From NCBI GenBank assembly GCA_015501055.1, contig JADNYV010000403.1, positions 1-31,445 on the forward strand: a stretch of 31,445 bases of DNA, in the 5' to 3' direction. The notes beneath the pieces are model-generated. The model ran no database searches and was not told the origin of the DNA. It was given only the letters and a program-made list of their open reading frames with translations. Position numbers and translations under genes: made by a program. Positions 19,482 to 29,977 of the stretch are shown piece by piece (position 1 is the stretch's first letter; the number at the start of each line of letters is the position of its first letter). Source of the stretch: Mucidula mucida (Eukaryota > Basidiomycota > Agaricomycetes > Agaricales > Physalacriaceae).

Positions 19482-20681
19482 ATGTCGTCGACACCGTCGT
19501 TTGGGACAAACCAGAACACGCCATTTCTCTTTCAAACCCCTTCACGACAACCAAGCCAGCCATATCCATGGGTGCCTCCGCCCAACTTCTCGCCGTCCAA
19601 AGCGTTTCCGCAACCGTCTCCATCGGAGGAGCTTCGCGACGTGGATATGTCCGAAGTCAGCCCACCGAAACCAGAAGACAGTCCAAATCGCGGCAGACTT
19701 ATCGCCACAGGCGCCCTGCGGCGAGTATATCGAGCACGCCAACAGGCCGGCAGCAGCAGCAAGCTTTCGCGGAGCTACAGCCGTGAAGACCGCGACGACG
19801 AACAAGACGTTTTTGACGACAGCGATCCAGAAGATGACCATCGCGCGGCAACTCCCGTCGCTCATAATACGTCCAACCATTATACTCTGAACATGCCTTC
19901 ACCGCCTCCACCTCAGTCGGATACGCCCTATATCCTCCTTGGGTACGCTTCCCCGTCGGCTATCTCCAGAGCTAATTACAATTTCAATTCTAGATACCTT
20001 CAGTTCTTCTTTAATCTGTCGCTCATACTCGTCTTTCTCTACCTCGTGGTCCAGTTCATTTTAACTGTACAGCGCGACGTGGAGCATCGAATCTCGGAAT
20101 ATTCTCAAGGGAGCACCCTGTTAAACGTTTAACCTTCTTCTTCTTCATCTCGGACTCTTGCAGACATCGTCCAGGAGATCGCATTATGTGCTCTCCAGCA
20201 CAAAAATAATCGCTGCACATCACCACTCCCCGCAATGGAGCAGCAGTGTGCGACATGGGAGACATGCATGAACCGCGATCCGGCCACGCTCGGGCGAGCC
20301 AGAGTCGGTGCTGAGCTCATTGCGGAGGTCGTGAATGGCTTTGTCGAACCCATCAGCTGGAAGACACTTGTATGGTCCTCACCCGGGTGTTACTGCGAGC
20401 TAATTTCGTCACAGGCCTTTACATTGACCTCACTGTCCTTCCTTACGGTGTTCATCAACGCCTTGCTCTCGTTGTATCGGGCAAGATTGATCCATCCGTC
20501 TGCGCCGCCCGCTCAGCCCCCACACTACCCCATTGACATGCATCCCTACGGAGGCTACCTTTCCCCAGCGCCTACCCCAGCTTGGGGAAAGGCATGGAAG
20601 CCCATACAAGACGATGCAGATTTGGAGACTCCCACCCGGAGAAGGCGGCTCGAAGGAGGTGCTGCGGTCAAGATCAAGTAA
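19482..20681 (+). CDS. BRL1: Brl1/Brr6-family nuclear envelope protein
   Basis: Four exons: 19482-19942, 19994-about 20112, about 20164-20369 and 20415-20681, giving roughly 350 residues. The first 145 residues are Pro/Ser-rich and acidic. Two membrane helices follow (FFFNLSLILVFLYLVVQFIL and FTLTSLSFLTVFINALLSLY). Between them is a Cys-bearing luminal segment (EIALCALQHKNNRC, then QQCATWETCMNRDP), the hallmark of the Brl1/Brr6 domain, which acts in nuclear-pore assembly and envelope lipid balance. Introns 1 and 3 are multiples of 3, so the ORF stays open across them, but GYLQFFFNL matches the family only after splicing. Intron 2 is uncertain: a GC donor at 20113 to 20163, or GTTTAA at 20127 to 20174, both keep the frame. 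Whether it corresponds to Brl1 or Brr6 cannot be told. Confidence 0.85.
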
Positions 20682-23600
20682 CTTAACACTACTCTATACA
20701 TTTCAAGTCATACGCTAGGGTTAAATGTGATGATGCCAATCTAACTCTTCCGATTCACATCTGACGTGCAAGGCGCTCAACTCTGAACGAGCTGTTTAAG
20801 CAGCGGAGGACGCCAGTCGCCTGCAGCTTTCAATGTCGATCTGAGCCTTCAACTTGAAGTTGGCATTGCAGCACGAAGTCACTCACCTGGCATACTGTAC
20901 TTTTCCTCCGAGTTTGTCCTTCTCTACGTTCTGTTCGCGTATTTGTTTCGCTGATTCACTGCGACAAAAGCCTGCGGATGTTCCGGCGACGGTTATTGAC
21001 CGCGATGACGGCTGGACCTGTTCATTTTTTGGCATACTTCTACCAACGTTGTCGACAGATGTTGAAGTGGACTGACTATGAATGGTGCATGTCATCATAG
21101 CTCCTGCAGGTACCTCTCAGCCAGTCATTGACAATCAATGATCCAATGCCGATCAACTTATCTCAACAGCAAGTTCACTTACGCCTCGATGCCAATCGAA
21201 TGGCGAAGCTCGACGTATCCGGCGCTAACCGCTCAACATGAGGACTTAGATGACTCCCTAGGACGAGACCATAGGCTTCTTTTTTCCCTGGCGGACTGCG
21301 GAGCAGCTAGCATAAACAATTGACCTCTACTCATCGCTCGCATCGTGCTCACCAATGGAACACTCGCTTGTTTCTCTCGCGTAAATGCGACTCTCTAGGG
21401 ACAGAAGCACATTCTGAAAATCGATGTGGTCTCGGTGGATTCACAGAGACCGTGCTCGTGTGTTCGAATTTCGATGCTCTAGATGTGCAACTTCAATCTG
21501 CGATGCCTTACTTACGCTGAGTGAACAAGTTGGCTCTTCGTTCAGTGCCTCGTCTTCTATGGGTATACCCGTTCTGCGATCCTGTCTGCTTCTTCAAGTG
21601 CAACTTACTCTGCGTCAACCTTGGAAGCACCCGGAGTTGTTCACATCGAAGTCAGTCTTTCGGTATTCTTGGACTCGCGCCTCGCACTCGGAATGACTGG
21701 GCTCACCCTTCTTCCGGTCTTCTATGGCGCCCTAAGTACTCAATGCTAACCTGATTCCATCGACGGCTCGCGCGTGTTCAAGTTTCGTAGTACCCGTATC
21801 CCGGTGTTCTATAACCGCGCACTGGAGTGTTATGCAGACGGACCGAAAGTTCGCCATCATCGTGAGGATCCGAGCAGGGTATGCGCAGGGAATCATTGCT
21901 CGTATTCTGGACACCGGCGCCAAATAGCGAGTACGCGGATTGTGAATTCACCAGTGGAAACCGACCCTTGCAAACCACCGCCTAATATTGAGGCTCAGCT
22001 GTCTGCCTGTGATAGGCATAGTGCAACCACTTTCCTGAAACAGTAAAGGTAGGCGATCTCTCCGTATACGCCACCACATCACTCATTCATGTTCACTGTA
22101 TTCAATGATCTAGTGGCGCACTTAATTTCGTGAAGTTGGGACTCAGTGCGCTAACCAAGTGTCTGCGAAGCTCTTCATTTTCTTAAGCCTAGGAAAGGTA
22201 GTAGTGCCAATCTAGCACTGACCCCAATACTTAGTCCCCGTCGCCGTTCAACTGACTACAGAACTCATTAGATCCGGCAACTTACGGATCGGGACCGAGC
22301 CTATTAATTGCCACATATCGTTCGTCGTCTGCTTGCCCTAATCTTATCTTCACTGATTTGTTACTGTATCGGGAAATATGCCGCGTCTAACCTTGTCGCT
22401 ACCATCGTCGACATCAATCGTCGACGCCACCCGCTACTTGCCTCTCGCACTCTTTACATCCGCGCAATCCGTTCCCAGCGCATCACTGCGGGGATTACCT
22501 TACTCCTGCGCTACCCCAGCCGGGAAGGCTATCGACCGAAGAAGCGCGGAGGAGAGGAGGATATAAAGTTGTATCGATGTATATGTATTGTGAGTGCCTT
22601 CATCTTCTCATCGTCTACGCCATTTGGATAACTTTCAGACTTGCAATCTATTTCGTGCTCAGCTGCGGTGACGCTACCTATAGAGTTTGTGAACATGAGT
22701 TGTTGAGAAGAACATCATATACACGTGTGATCTGAGGCAGTAGTAGGCCAAGTCATGCGATACTTCAGCTGGGCTGAGAATACGCCGACAGGGTGTCGAA
22801 ATCAAAAAGTCCCCATCATGATGCATTCTTTATAAACAGTCCTAGGGAAAATCACCCACGCAGCCCATTGGGGAACCGGGGGGAACATGTCAGTCAGCCA
22901 GTGATTGCATCCGAGACCGTTAAGATGGGACCGGGTGTCCCGTCATCATCAATCCCATTTCGCGACGTGCTTGTTTTTCTGTTTCCACACCTTCGGAAAC
23001 TTCTGATCGGTGGATGTCAACAGAGAGGTTATAATAACAATGCAACTTAGGTTCTCGTGCCCCTTGAGGATTCATTTAATAGCCACGCTGGCACAGGCCC
23101 AGATCCCAGGGCCTTCTTCGCGCGGGGGGGGCACCCACGCGAAGAACTGAACAACTGCACAGGATCGGAACGACGCGCGGCGCCACGTATGCAGCGCTCC
23201 GCGTGTTGCTGACAGCCCCACGGGATGGGGATCGGGGTTCCACCGTGATTTAAGAGGATTAGCTTTTTGCATCCCCACTAGAATACACAATTCAATTTTG
23301 GACGTGTTACACACGGATTTCCCGAGGCAGCGCCTTTTAGGAGGTCCTTCCGTGTTTCCTCTGCCGTTGTCCCTAGAACCTTCCCCAGCCAGGTGTCGAG
23401 CTTCTCTTCGTACGCAACTCCTTGTGTTTGGTTCCTATTTCGGCTACTCCCTTGCCCTTTCCTGTTCCTCCATCTTGATCCTGATTGTCTCCGTTCTGAG
23501 GGTTAACGTTGAGGTCGGAGGTCGGTCAGGGTGGGTTAGTCTTTAAAGAAACCCACAATCACATCAACGAATATAACTGTATTATGAACATGAAGCGAGA

Positions 23601-23786
23601 GATGCGGATGGATGGTAGCTATGGACTCGCGAAAACGTCATAAATGTTGTTGGGTTGACACGAAAGTGTCCGTCAACGTCGTGGAAGGCACGCCATCATC
23701 ACACTCCGTTCCATACATCTAGTCTAAGTTCGACAGCCAGCCCAAAAACAGTAACGACGGAAGGGAGAGACGGATGTGCGCCAATG
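20682..23786. other. Long stretch without a supported gene
   Basis: About 3.1 kb. Short open frames occur on both strands (for example 22308-22631 plus with MPHIVRRLLALILSSLICYC, and 22378-22566 plus), but none shows a domain or a consistent exon chain. A small hairpin with 9-bp arms TTCTTCGCG/CGCGAAGAA is at 23114-23122 and 23138-23146, enclosing a G8 run. The first part is presumably the BRL1 3' UTR and the last part the SERF 3' UTR. It may hold relics or non-coding RNA that cannot be recognised by eye. Confidence 0.4.
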
Positions 23787-24151
23787 TCATTTAGGTTTAC
23801 TCGCTGTTTCTGCGGCTGCTTTCTCCTCCTCCTTCTTCTACAAGTTCGGGATCAGCAATCCATCGTCCAAAAAGAGAGAACGGGAGCGTCATGTACCTTC
23901 TGTTTCGCCCTCAATATTTCGGCATCGCTGAGATGGCGTAGATCAATGTGCATTCCACGGAGAAATCTAGTCTAGATACTTACGACTCTTTTCTCTTTGC
24001 CAAATTCGCTGCACTCTCCTTTGGCTTCTTGGCGCTAGCCGCAGCCTTCTTCGCAGCTTTAGCGCGATCTTGTTCTCTCTGGTTTCCGCCTAGCTGCTGT
24101 ATAAATGTAAAGCAAAGGAGGAAGAGACGACATGAGCGACGTACGAGTCAT
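23787..24151 (-). CDS. SERF/4F5-family small protein
   Basis: Four exons: 24151-24145, 24089-23984, 23927-23897 and 23837-23787. They give 64 residues. It starts MTRGNQREQDRAKAAKK, the signature of the 4F5/SERF family, and continues with KPKESAANLAKRKESDAEIL then a Lys/Glu/Ala-rich end. SERF proteins are small, highly charged, largely disordered factors that alter amyloid aggregation and bind RNA. The family length (55-80 residues) fits. The first coding exon is only 7 nt (ATGACTC) and is joined to the next by a 55-nt intron with a GTACGT donor; the join completes Arg3 and the family's MTRGNQR start. All phases agree. None of the exons is long enough to show up in a plain ORF search. Confidence 0.9.
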
Positions 24152-25870
24152 TCGTTCGTCGTGGTCAAAATCGTCACGTGTCACAGTGTCACGATTTCTC
24201 CGCATTTCAAGCGGAGCTCGAAACGCGTCCTTCATTCCATTCCGATGAGATCTGTGATGATTCATTTTCTGATCTTCTGCTCCGGCAACTCTGAGACTCA
24301 GGGACTTTGTTGACCAAGTCGTGCGCGTACCGGCTTTCTGTCGTAAAGGGGGAGGCCAGACCCACGAGTGAAATTCCCAAAGACTCAATAATGTTACTCC
24401 AGATGAAATTGAAACACCAAGAGCATCCGTACCCTTTCTCTCCCTTTCTGTTCAGGCTCAGGAAGAATGACAGCGGCAACGTATGAAATGGGCTTTGGTT
24501 TACGAGGCCCTAGAGCTTCGAAGAGGGGTTGTAGACAATGCCTGCCTTGACTGCTTAACGAGATGCTACGCACATAAGGCTTTGACGGAGGGTATCACCG
24601 CGTTAGCAAAGACAGCTAGCTATATTTACGCGCTGTGCGGTCGTGGTGTCAATCGGAAGAATGAACTGGCCCACATCGTCATCATATGCTCCGTGGTAAT
24701 CGATTGCGGAGGTAGGAGAAGGTTCGCGTGTGTGGCACGATTTCTATTAGACGCGGACTCGGGCCGAGTGGGATCCTGTGCTCTCGGAGTACCCAGGCTC
24801 AATTTGCTTCCATTCCGAGAAAAAAGTATGTCATCAGGAGTTTGATCTGCATGTCCATGCGAGACGTGGGGAAGAGCTAGCAATACAGCCTCGGACACAA
24901 AACGATTCAGTTGTGATGCGCAGATGCTGACATTGCTCACGATGTGGGCGGCGGTAGTATGGTACTCGGTACTGAGGCGAGACGGGCTCGCGTGTGATGC
25001 ACGCCTATTTGTGGCGACGAGTATGACAGCAGATCCTCGTGCGATGCATGGTTTGGCCGAGGGGCGCAGTCTGAGGGACGGAATAAAGGTCCCGATGACA
25101 CCATTCAAGACCTTGGACAACTCCCTGAATAGGAACGCAGATGTCAAACAAATCTTATTATTGAGGCGGACCAGGCGGAGTAAGGATGGGAAACTAGGGT
25201 AACACTTTACAAAGGCAAATGGTGAGGCCGTTGAGAAATGGACCGCATGTAGGTGAAAGGTAAAAGGAAGGCTTTATATTGAGTACTAGTACTTGGAGCT
25301 AGGGTCGGAAGCAAGGCGGACCGAAAGTGAGGAGGTCATACGAACGATGTACGTTGTTGAACAAGGACGGCTTGGACGAGACGATCGAGGCGTCAAGAGG
25401 GTGCTTGGCAACGGTGCCGCCGCAAATGGACGTTTCCACGTTTGGACAGCACATGATCGATCAAAGAAGCGCGATAAGATAATAATGTGCCTTGATATAT
25501 TGGGGAATTACGGCGCGACCCTGAGGACCCGAATAGGAAGGCGCAGAGCATCCGAGATTGGTTGACGTGTGATATGTTGAGTGCGGCAATCTGCGGAACG
25601 AATCGAAGACTTTAGAGTGATCCTCACGACGGAAAGACAGCTCTTCTCGTACGGATCCCAGGGTGTGGCGTTGAGGTAGGCCCAAAGACGTATCGATTCT
25701 AGTCTACATACGGCCACGCTTGCCTCAAATATTACGAATGATATCAACGGGTATTTGCATATTGCCATCAGGGCTTCCCTGAGGTTGAGCGACCCGAGAT
25801 GGATCGCAGATGGCATCTTGGCTTCTGTTGATCGCCATGATCGTGCGAGGGGCCGGTTGTTGAACCCGCG
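24152..25870. other. Stretch without a supported gene
   Basis: About 1.7 kb, containing the SERF promoter on one side and the CYC8 upstream region on the other. Open frames 24483-24845 (+) and 24626-25147 (-) overlap each other; the minus one has no ATG at its start (TTG). Neither has a domain or clear splice sites. Nothing else was recognised. Confidence 0.4.
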
Positions 25871-25873
25871 TCT

Positions 25874-25882
25874 TATATATAT
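25874..25882 (+). promoter_or_regulatory. Possible TATA element of CYC8
   Basis: TATATATAT about 100 bp ahead of the ATG at 25982. It is the only TATA-like run close to the gene, and the plus strand becomes coding-like soon after. Position and composition only. Confidence 0.3.
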
Positions 25883-25981
25883 CAGAACGCCGTTGTACCG
25901 TGCACCCTTTTGCCCCTCTTCTCCCACATTCCTGCTCCCAACTGCCGTTTGCGTGCTCGCCGTCGTCATCGACGTCCAGCC

Positions 25982-28900
25982 ATGTCCCTACGCAATCTGC
26001 CCCGCCACCAGGACCGGGACGTGCGTATGCACGACCCGTCCCCCTGCCGGGCCACGCACACGCCCACAGCTTGCACCAGACGCCACACCTCAACGGCAAC
26101 GGGCCTGTCTCTACTGCGCCACCACCATCATCGAACACCATCGTCTCGCCTACCACGTCAAACGGGGTCGCGGCGCCCACCACCATCGTCCAAAAACTAG
26201 CCACCGCAAATGAGTCAACCTGGCTTCTGATTGGTATGTCTTTGATATTGAGTTCATTTACCCGAACTGACAACCGGGATCAGGCAGAGTGGCTGAGCAG
26301 ATGGGCGACCTGGAACACGCGCTCTCGGCGTATGAGAATGCACTGCGGCACAATCCGACGTCCCTTTCCGGACTTACACAAGTCGCAGGCATTGCCCGGA
26401 TCAAGGAGAACTATCCCAAGGTAAGCATCGGAAGCTGTACGTTCCCCACCGACATATCCGCGGCCCGCGTGCCCCATTCGGCACCCTGTCTAATCCAATG
26501 ACGTGAACTCACGCTCTTCTTTTTACAGGCCGTCGAGTTCTTTCAACGCGTGCTTACTCTCCAAGAAGAGAACGGCGAAGTTTGGAGTGCACTTGGTCCG
26601 TTTCCGCTTATTCTCCGCTTCTAGTCTCGTATTAATCGCCGTTCCGTTCTCTTAGGCCACTGCTATCTGATGCAGGATGACCTCCAAAAGGCTTACTCCG
26701 CATACCAACAGGCGCTGTACCTGTTACCAAATCCCAAGGCAAGTCTTCTTTGCTGTCACAACAGCCTGCTATTTTTGACACCTTTCGCATCCAGGAAGAT
26801 CCCAAACTCTGGTACGGCATCGGTATCCTCTATGACCGATATGGGTCATTGGACCATGCCGAAGAGGCGTTTTCTTCGGTCTTAAGGATGGACCAAGGTG
26901 TGTTCACTTTTCCTGTCAGCGAACGAGTTTAGATTTATAATTGATTCCGAAAGATCTAGACTTTGATAAAGCCAACGAAATCCTCTTTCGTTTGGGTATC
27001 ATCTACAAGCAGCAGAGCAAGTACGACGAGAGCCTCAAGTGCTTCGATCGTATTCTCCGAAACCCACCCAATCCCCTCGCGCACGCCGACATATGGTTCC
27101 AGATCGGCCACGTCTACGAACAACAGAAAGATGTAAGACCCGCGTCATTTTCTCGACATTTGGTTAGCGGTGCTGACTGCGTCAAGTACGTCAGAGCGAA
27201 GGACGCGTATGAACGCGTCGTCGCAGATAATCCTAGCCATGCCAAGGTCTTGCAACAGCTTGGATGGCTGTACCATCAGGACGGTTCATCTTTCCAAAAT
27301 CAGGATCTCGCAATTCAGTATCTGACCAAGAGTCTCGAAGCCGGTATGTCGTCAATCATCCACTCTCGTCGACAGGAACTGATTTGGTTTAATAGACTCG
27401 TCTGACGCGCAGAGTTGGTACCTTCTCGGGCGAGCGTATATGGCTGGCCAAAAATACAACAAGGCATACGAAGCATATCAACAAGCTGTTTATCGCGACG
27501 GACGGAACCCCACCTTCTGGTGTTCAATTGGCGTCCTATACTTCCAGATCAATCAGTTCCGAGATGCTCTCGACGCATACTCACGCGCCATTCGAATCAA
27601 TCCATACATCTCCGAAGTGTGGTTCGACCTCGGCAGCCTATACGAAAGCTGCAACAATCAGATATCGGATGCTATCGACGCGTATCACCGTGCCAGCGAA
27701 TTGGATCCGTCGAATACGGTGATCTCGCAACGCTTGCAGCTGTTGAAAACAGCTCAGCAGACCGGGGGACAATTGCCTGCAGCCCCTGGGCCGCAGGATG
27801 TCCACCCAACTGCGTATGCCAGTGCTGTTGTTCCTCCATCGGGCTTGAATGGAGCTCCATTGCTGTTACAGCCTGGAGGATCTCGACCGTCCTTCCGAAC
27901 TGAATCTCGAGGCCCTGGTGACATCTCCCTGCCTCCGCCATCTCATGTTGGTGCTGGTAGATCTACTCCTCCGTTTGGTGGCCGACCGCCTCCCCCCGTC
28001 ATCATCGACGAGTCCCGTATGCCCTCTCATCCGCCGCTTGCCCCCATGGAAATTGACCGCCCGGGTCATGTCCGAGACTTGTCGCGAGAGAGTGCTCGTG
28101 GCCCGCTCGGTCATCAGAGCCTCCTCCTCCATCACCCGGTACCGGAGGAAGCGCGCAATGGACATCACGATAGTTATTTCACGCGAGGTCCACCGCGCCC
28201 TCATAGCAGCGCGACGCGTTCTATGTCTCCAGCGCGTGCGCGCTCGCCTCCGCCTCCATTCCCGCCTTTCCCCAGTTCGGCTGGTCCAAGGCCGCCGCCT
28301 ATGAACAATGGTCCTGGACATCCTTCGGCTGTGCAGCGCAGCCCGAGATCGTATCCTATGCACGAGCCCACACCACGGCCTGTTGAGAGCGAGGGTGCAT
28401 GGGATCGCCGTCCTAATCCAGAGCATGTTCGAGACTGGGATGCTCGGAGTACTCGAGGCGCGCGACACAGTGGCGGTGAATACCCTGGAGGCTATCCTCC
28501 TCCTTACCCGACTCGCTCGCCAGGTCCCGGCTCTATTCGTGGGCCAACGCCTCCCGAAACGTCACCACGATCTGCTCACCCGTCCTCGTCTTCGCGCTAC
28601 CGTGGGGAGAAGCTTCCTGGTATCCTTACTGGTCGTACATCTCCTGCTGTATCTACATCTTCTAGGTACGATCCGCGGCACGAGGATCATCCTATGCCTG
28701 AAGAAGTTCGGCGGTATCGCGGTGACCCAGAGAGGGTTCGTGACTTCCCGTTCGATTTGGGACATGGCGATGATATGCGGCGCCCACCAAGAGAGGAGCG
28801 ACCTCAGCGCATGGGCTTGCAACCAGCTGAGTTCAGTCCGGAGGAGAGGCGGGGGTTGGAGGAGCGACGTGCGATGGACGAACGGAGGGTCCTTGAGGAA

Positions 28901-29758
28901 CGGCGCGCGATGGAAGAACGTAGGTTTGAAGCACCTGCGGCACCTAGTAGCCGAAGTTCAGAAAGCCCCCATCCCGGCGACGATAGGCGGCGAAGGAGCG
29001 CTGAGGCGAAGCGCAAACGTCCATCTGGCCGAATGTCGCGGGAGGAAGGCACCGAAACGTCTAGTTCTGTACGCCCTGGAATGCCGATGAATGCTCCATA
29101 CAGGTCGGTCTATTCCAAGGGTGGCTCTCCCGGTCCTGCCAGTTCAAATGGATCGGGAGGCTCAAGCCGCAGTGTTCAACCTTCTCCGACGAGTGGTGCC
29201 CCTCGTCGCAACATCGACGAAGACTACGACGAGGGTGTTGCAGAGACGTTGATGGGTCTTGCTCAAAGTGGTCCGGGCAATGGATATCGCGCCCCAGAGC
29301 GTTCGCCGGCTGGTAGTCGTCACAGCGATCCTTCTCCTCGGCCTCATCCTTCACACCGCGATTCTGTCTCTTCGACTCGCAGTCACGTCTCTCCCGCTCT
29401 CTCGAACAAGCGTCCCCTTAGCCCTGGGTTTGATGAAATGTCTGACGCAAAGCGAACGCGAGTTGAAATCCGGGCTGCGCCTTCGTCTCGACCCTCTCCC
29501 ATTCCATTCAGGCAGCAACCGACGTCGCGCAGTCCACAGACAAGCCCGCCGCCATTGTCAGCTGTAGCGCTCCCTCCTCATCCGCGACCGATTGGCGTCG
29601 GGGGAGCTGGGATCGCGCTTCCGCCCATCGCCACGCTCTCGAGTCCTGAGCCTGATCGGGATGAGAGGATGGAGTCACCTCGCAATGGAGTCCGTGGCTC
29701 GCCTCCTAAGAAGACGCCGTCACCTCCTGCTGCTGAGAAGAAGGAATCCTCGTCTTAA
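25982..29758 (+). CDS. SSN6: Cyc8/Ssn6 general transcriptional corepressor (ten TPRs)
   Basis: Exons 26080-26233, 26284-26420, 26529-26595, 26656-26738, 26795-26897, 26954-27132, 27187-27343 and 27396-29758 are well supported and in phase. Ten consecutive TPRs run from STWLLIGRVAEQMGDLEHAL to SDAIDAYHRASELDPSN, the number and order of Cyc8/Ssn6, which binds Tup1 and represses many genes in the nucleus. The last exon adds about 670 residues rich in Pro, Ser, Arg and Gly, with an EERRAMDERR/EERRAMEERR helix, a basic cluster (RRRRSAEAKRKR) that may be a nuclear signal, and a conserved-looking YDEGVAETLMGLA. The intron 26739-26794 starts with GC (AAG/GCAAGT). The 5' end is inferred: ATG 25982-26020 spliced to 26080 keeps phase, but the frame upstream of exon 2 is open from 25864 (HAHAHSLHQTP) without an AUG, so a different first exon is possible. 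Confidence 0.92.
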
Positions 29759-29971
29759 GTATGCCGTTTATGCGCTATGGTTATGACCCCGTTATGAATA
29801 TCGTCGACTCATCGCATCCATCATCGCTTGTCAATTTGTATCATACGCACACATCCTCATCTCTTGCATGTCTTTTTAGCAAATCTCCCTGTTTTATATC
29901 ATCTCGCTCATCTTTTCGCTGTTTTTTGGACTTGAGAGAAGCAAACATAGTTCTGTCGTAGAATATTGCAG

Positions 29972-29977
29972 AATAAA
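29972..29977 (+). terminator. Possible polyadenylation signal of CYC8
   Basis: AATAAA about 213 nt after the CYC8 stop codon, followed by an A-rich stretch. It is the only such hexamer seen close downstream. Fungal 3' signals are degenerate, so this is only suggestive. Confidence 0.3.

Noticed and set aside
23114..23146. Small hairpin with a G8 loop considered as a terminator or ncRNA
   Set aside because: Nine-bp arms are short, there is no adjoining transcript to terminate, and such hairpins are common in a window this size.
24626..25147. 173-codon minus-strand ORF
   Set aside because: Starts at TTG, overlaps a plus-strand ORF of similar quality and shows no domain; too weak to call a gene.
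27866..28468. 200-codon minus-strand ORF, arginine-rich
   Set aside because: Shadow of the GC-rich Pro/Arg-coding last exon of CYC8.
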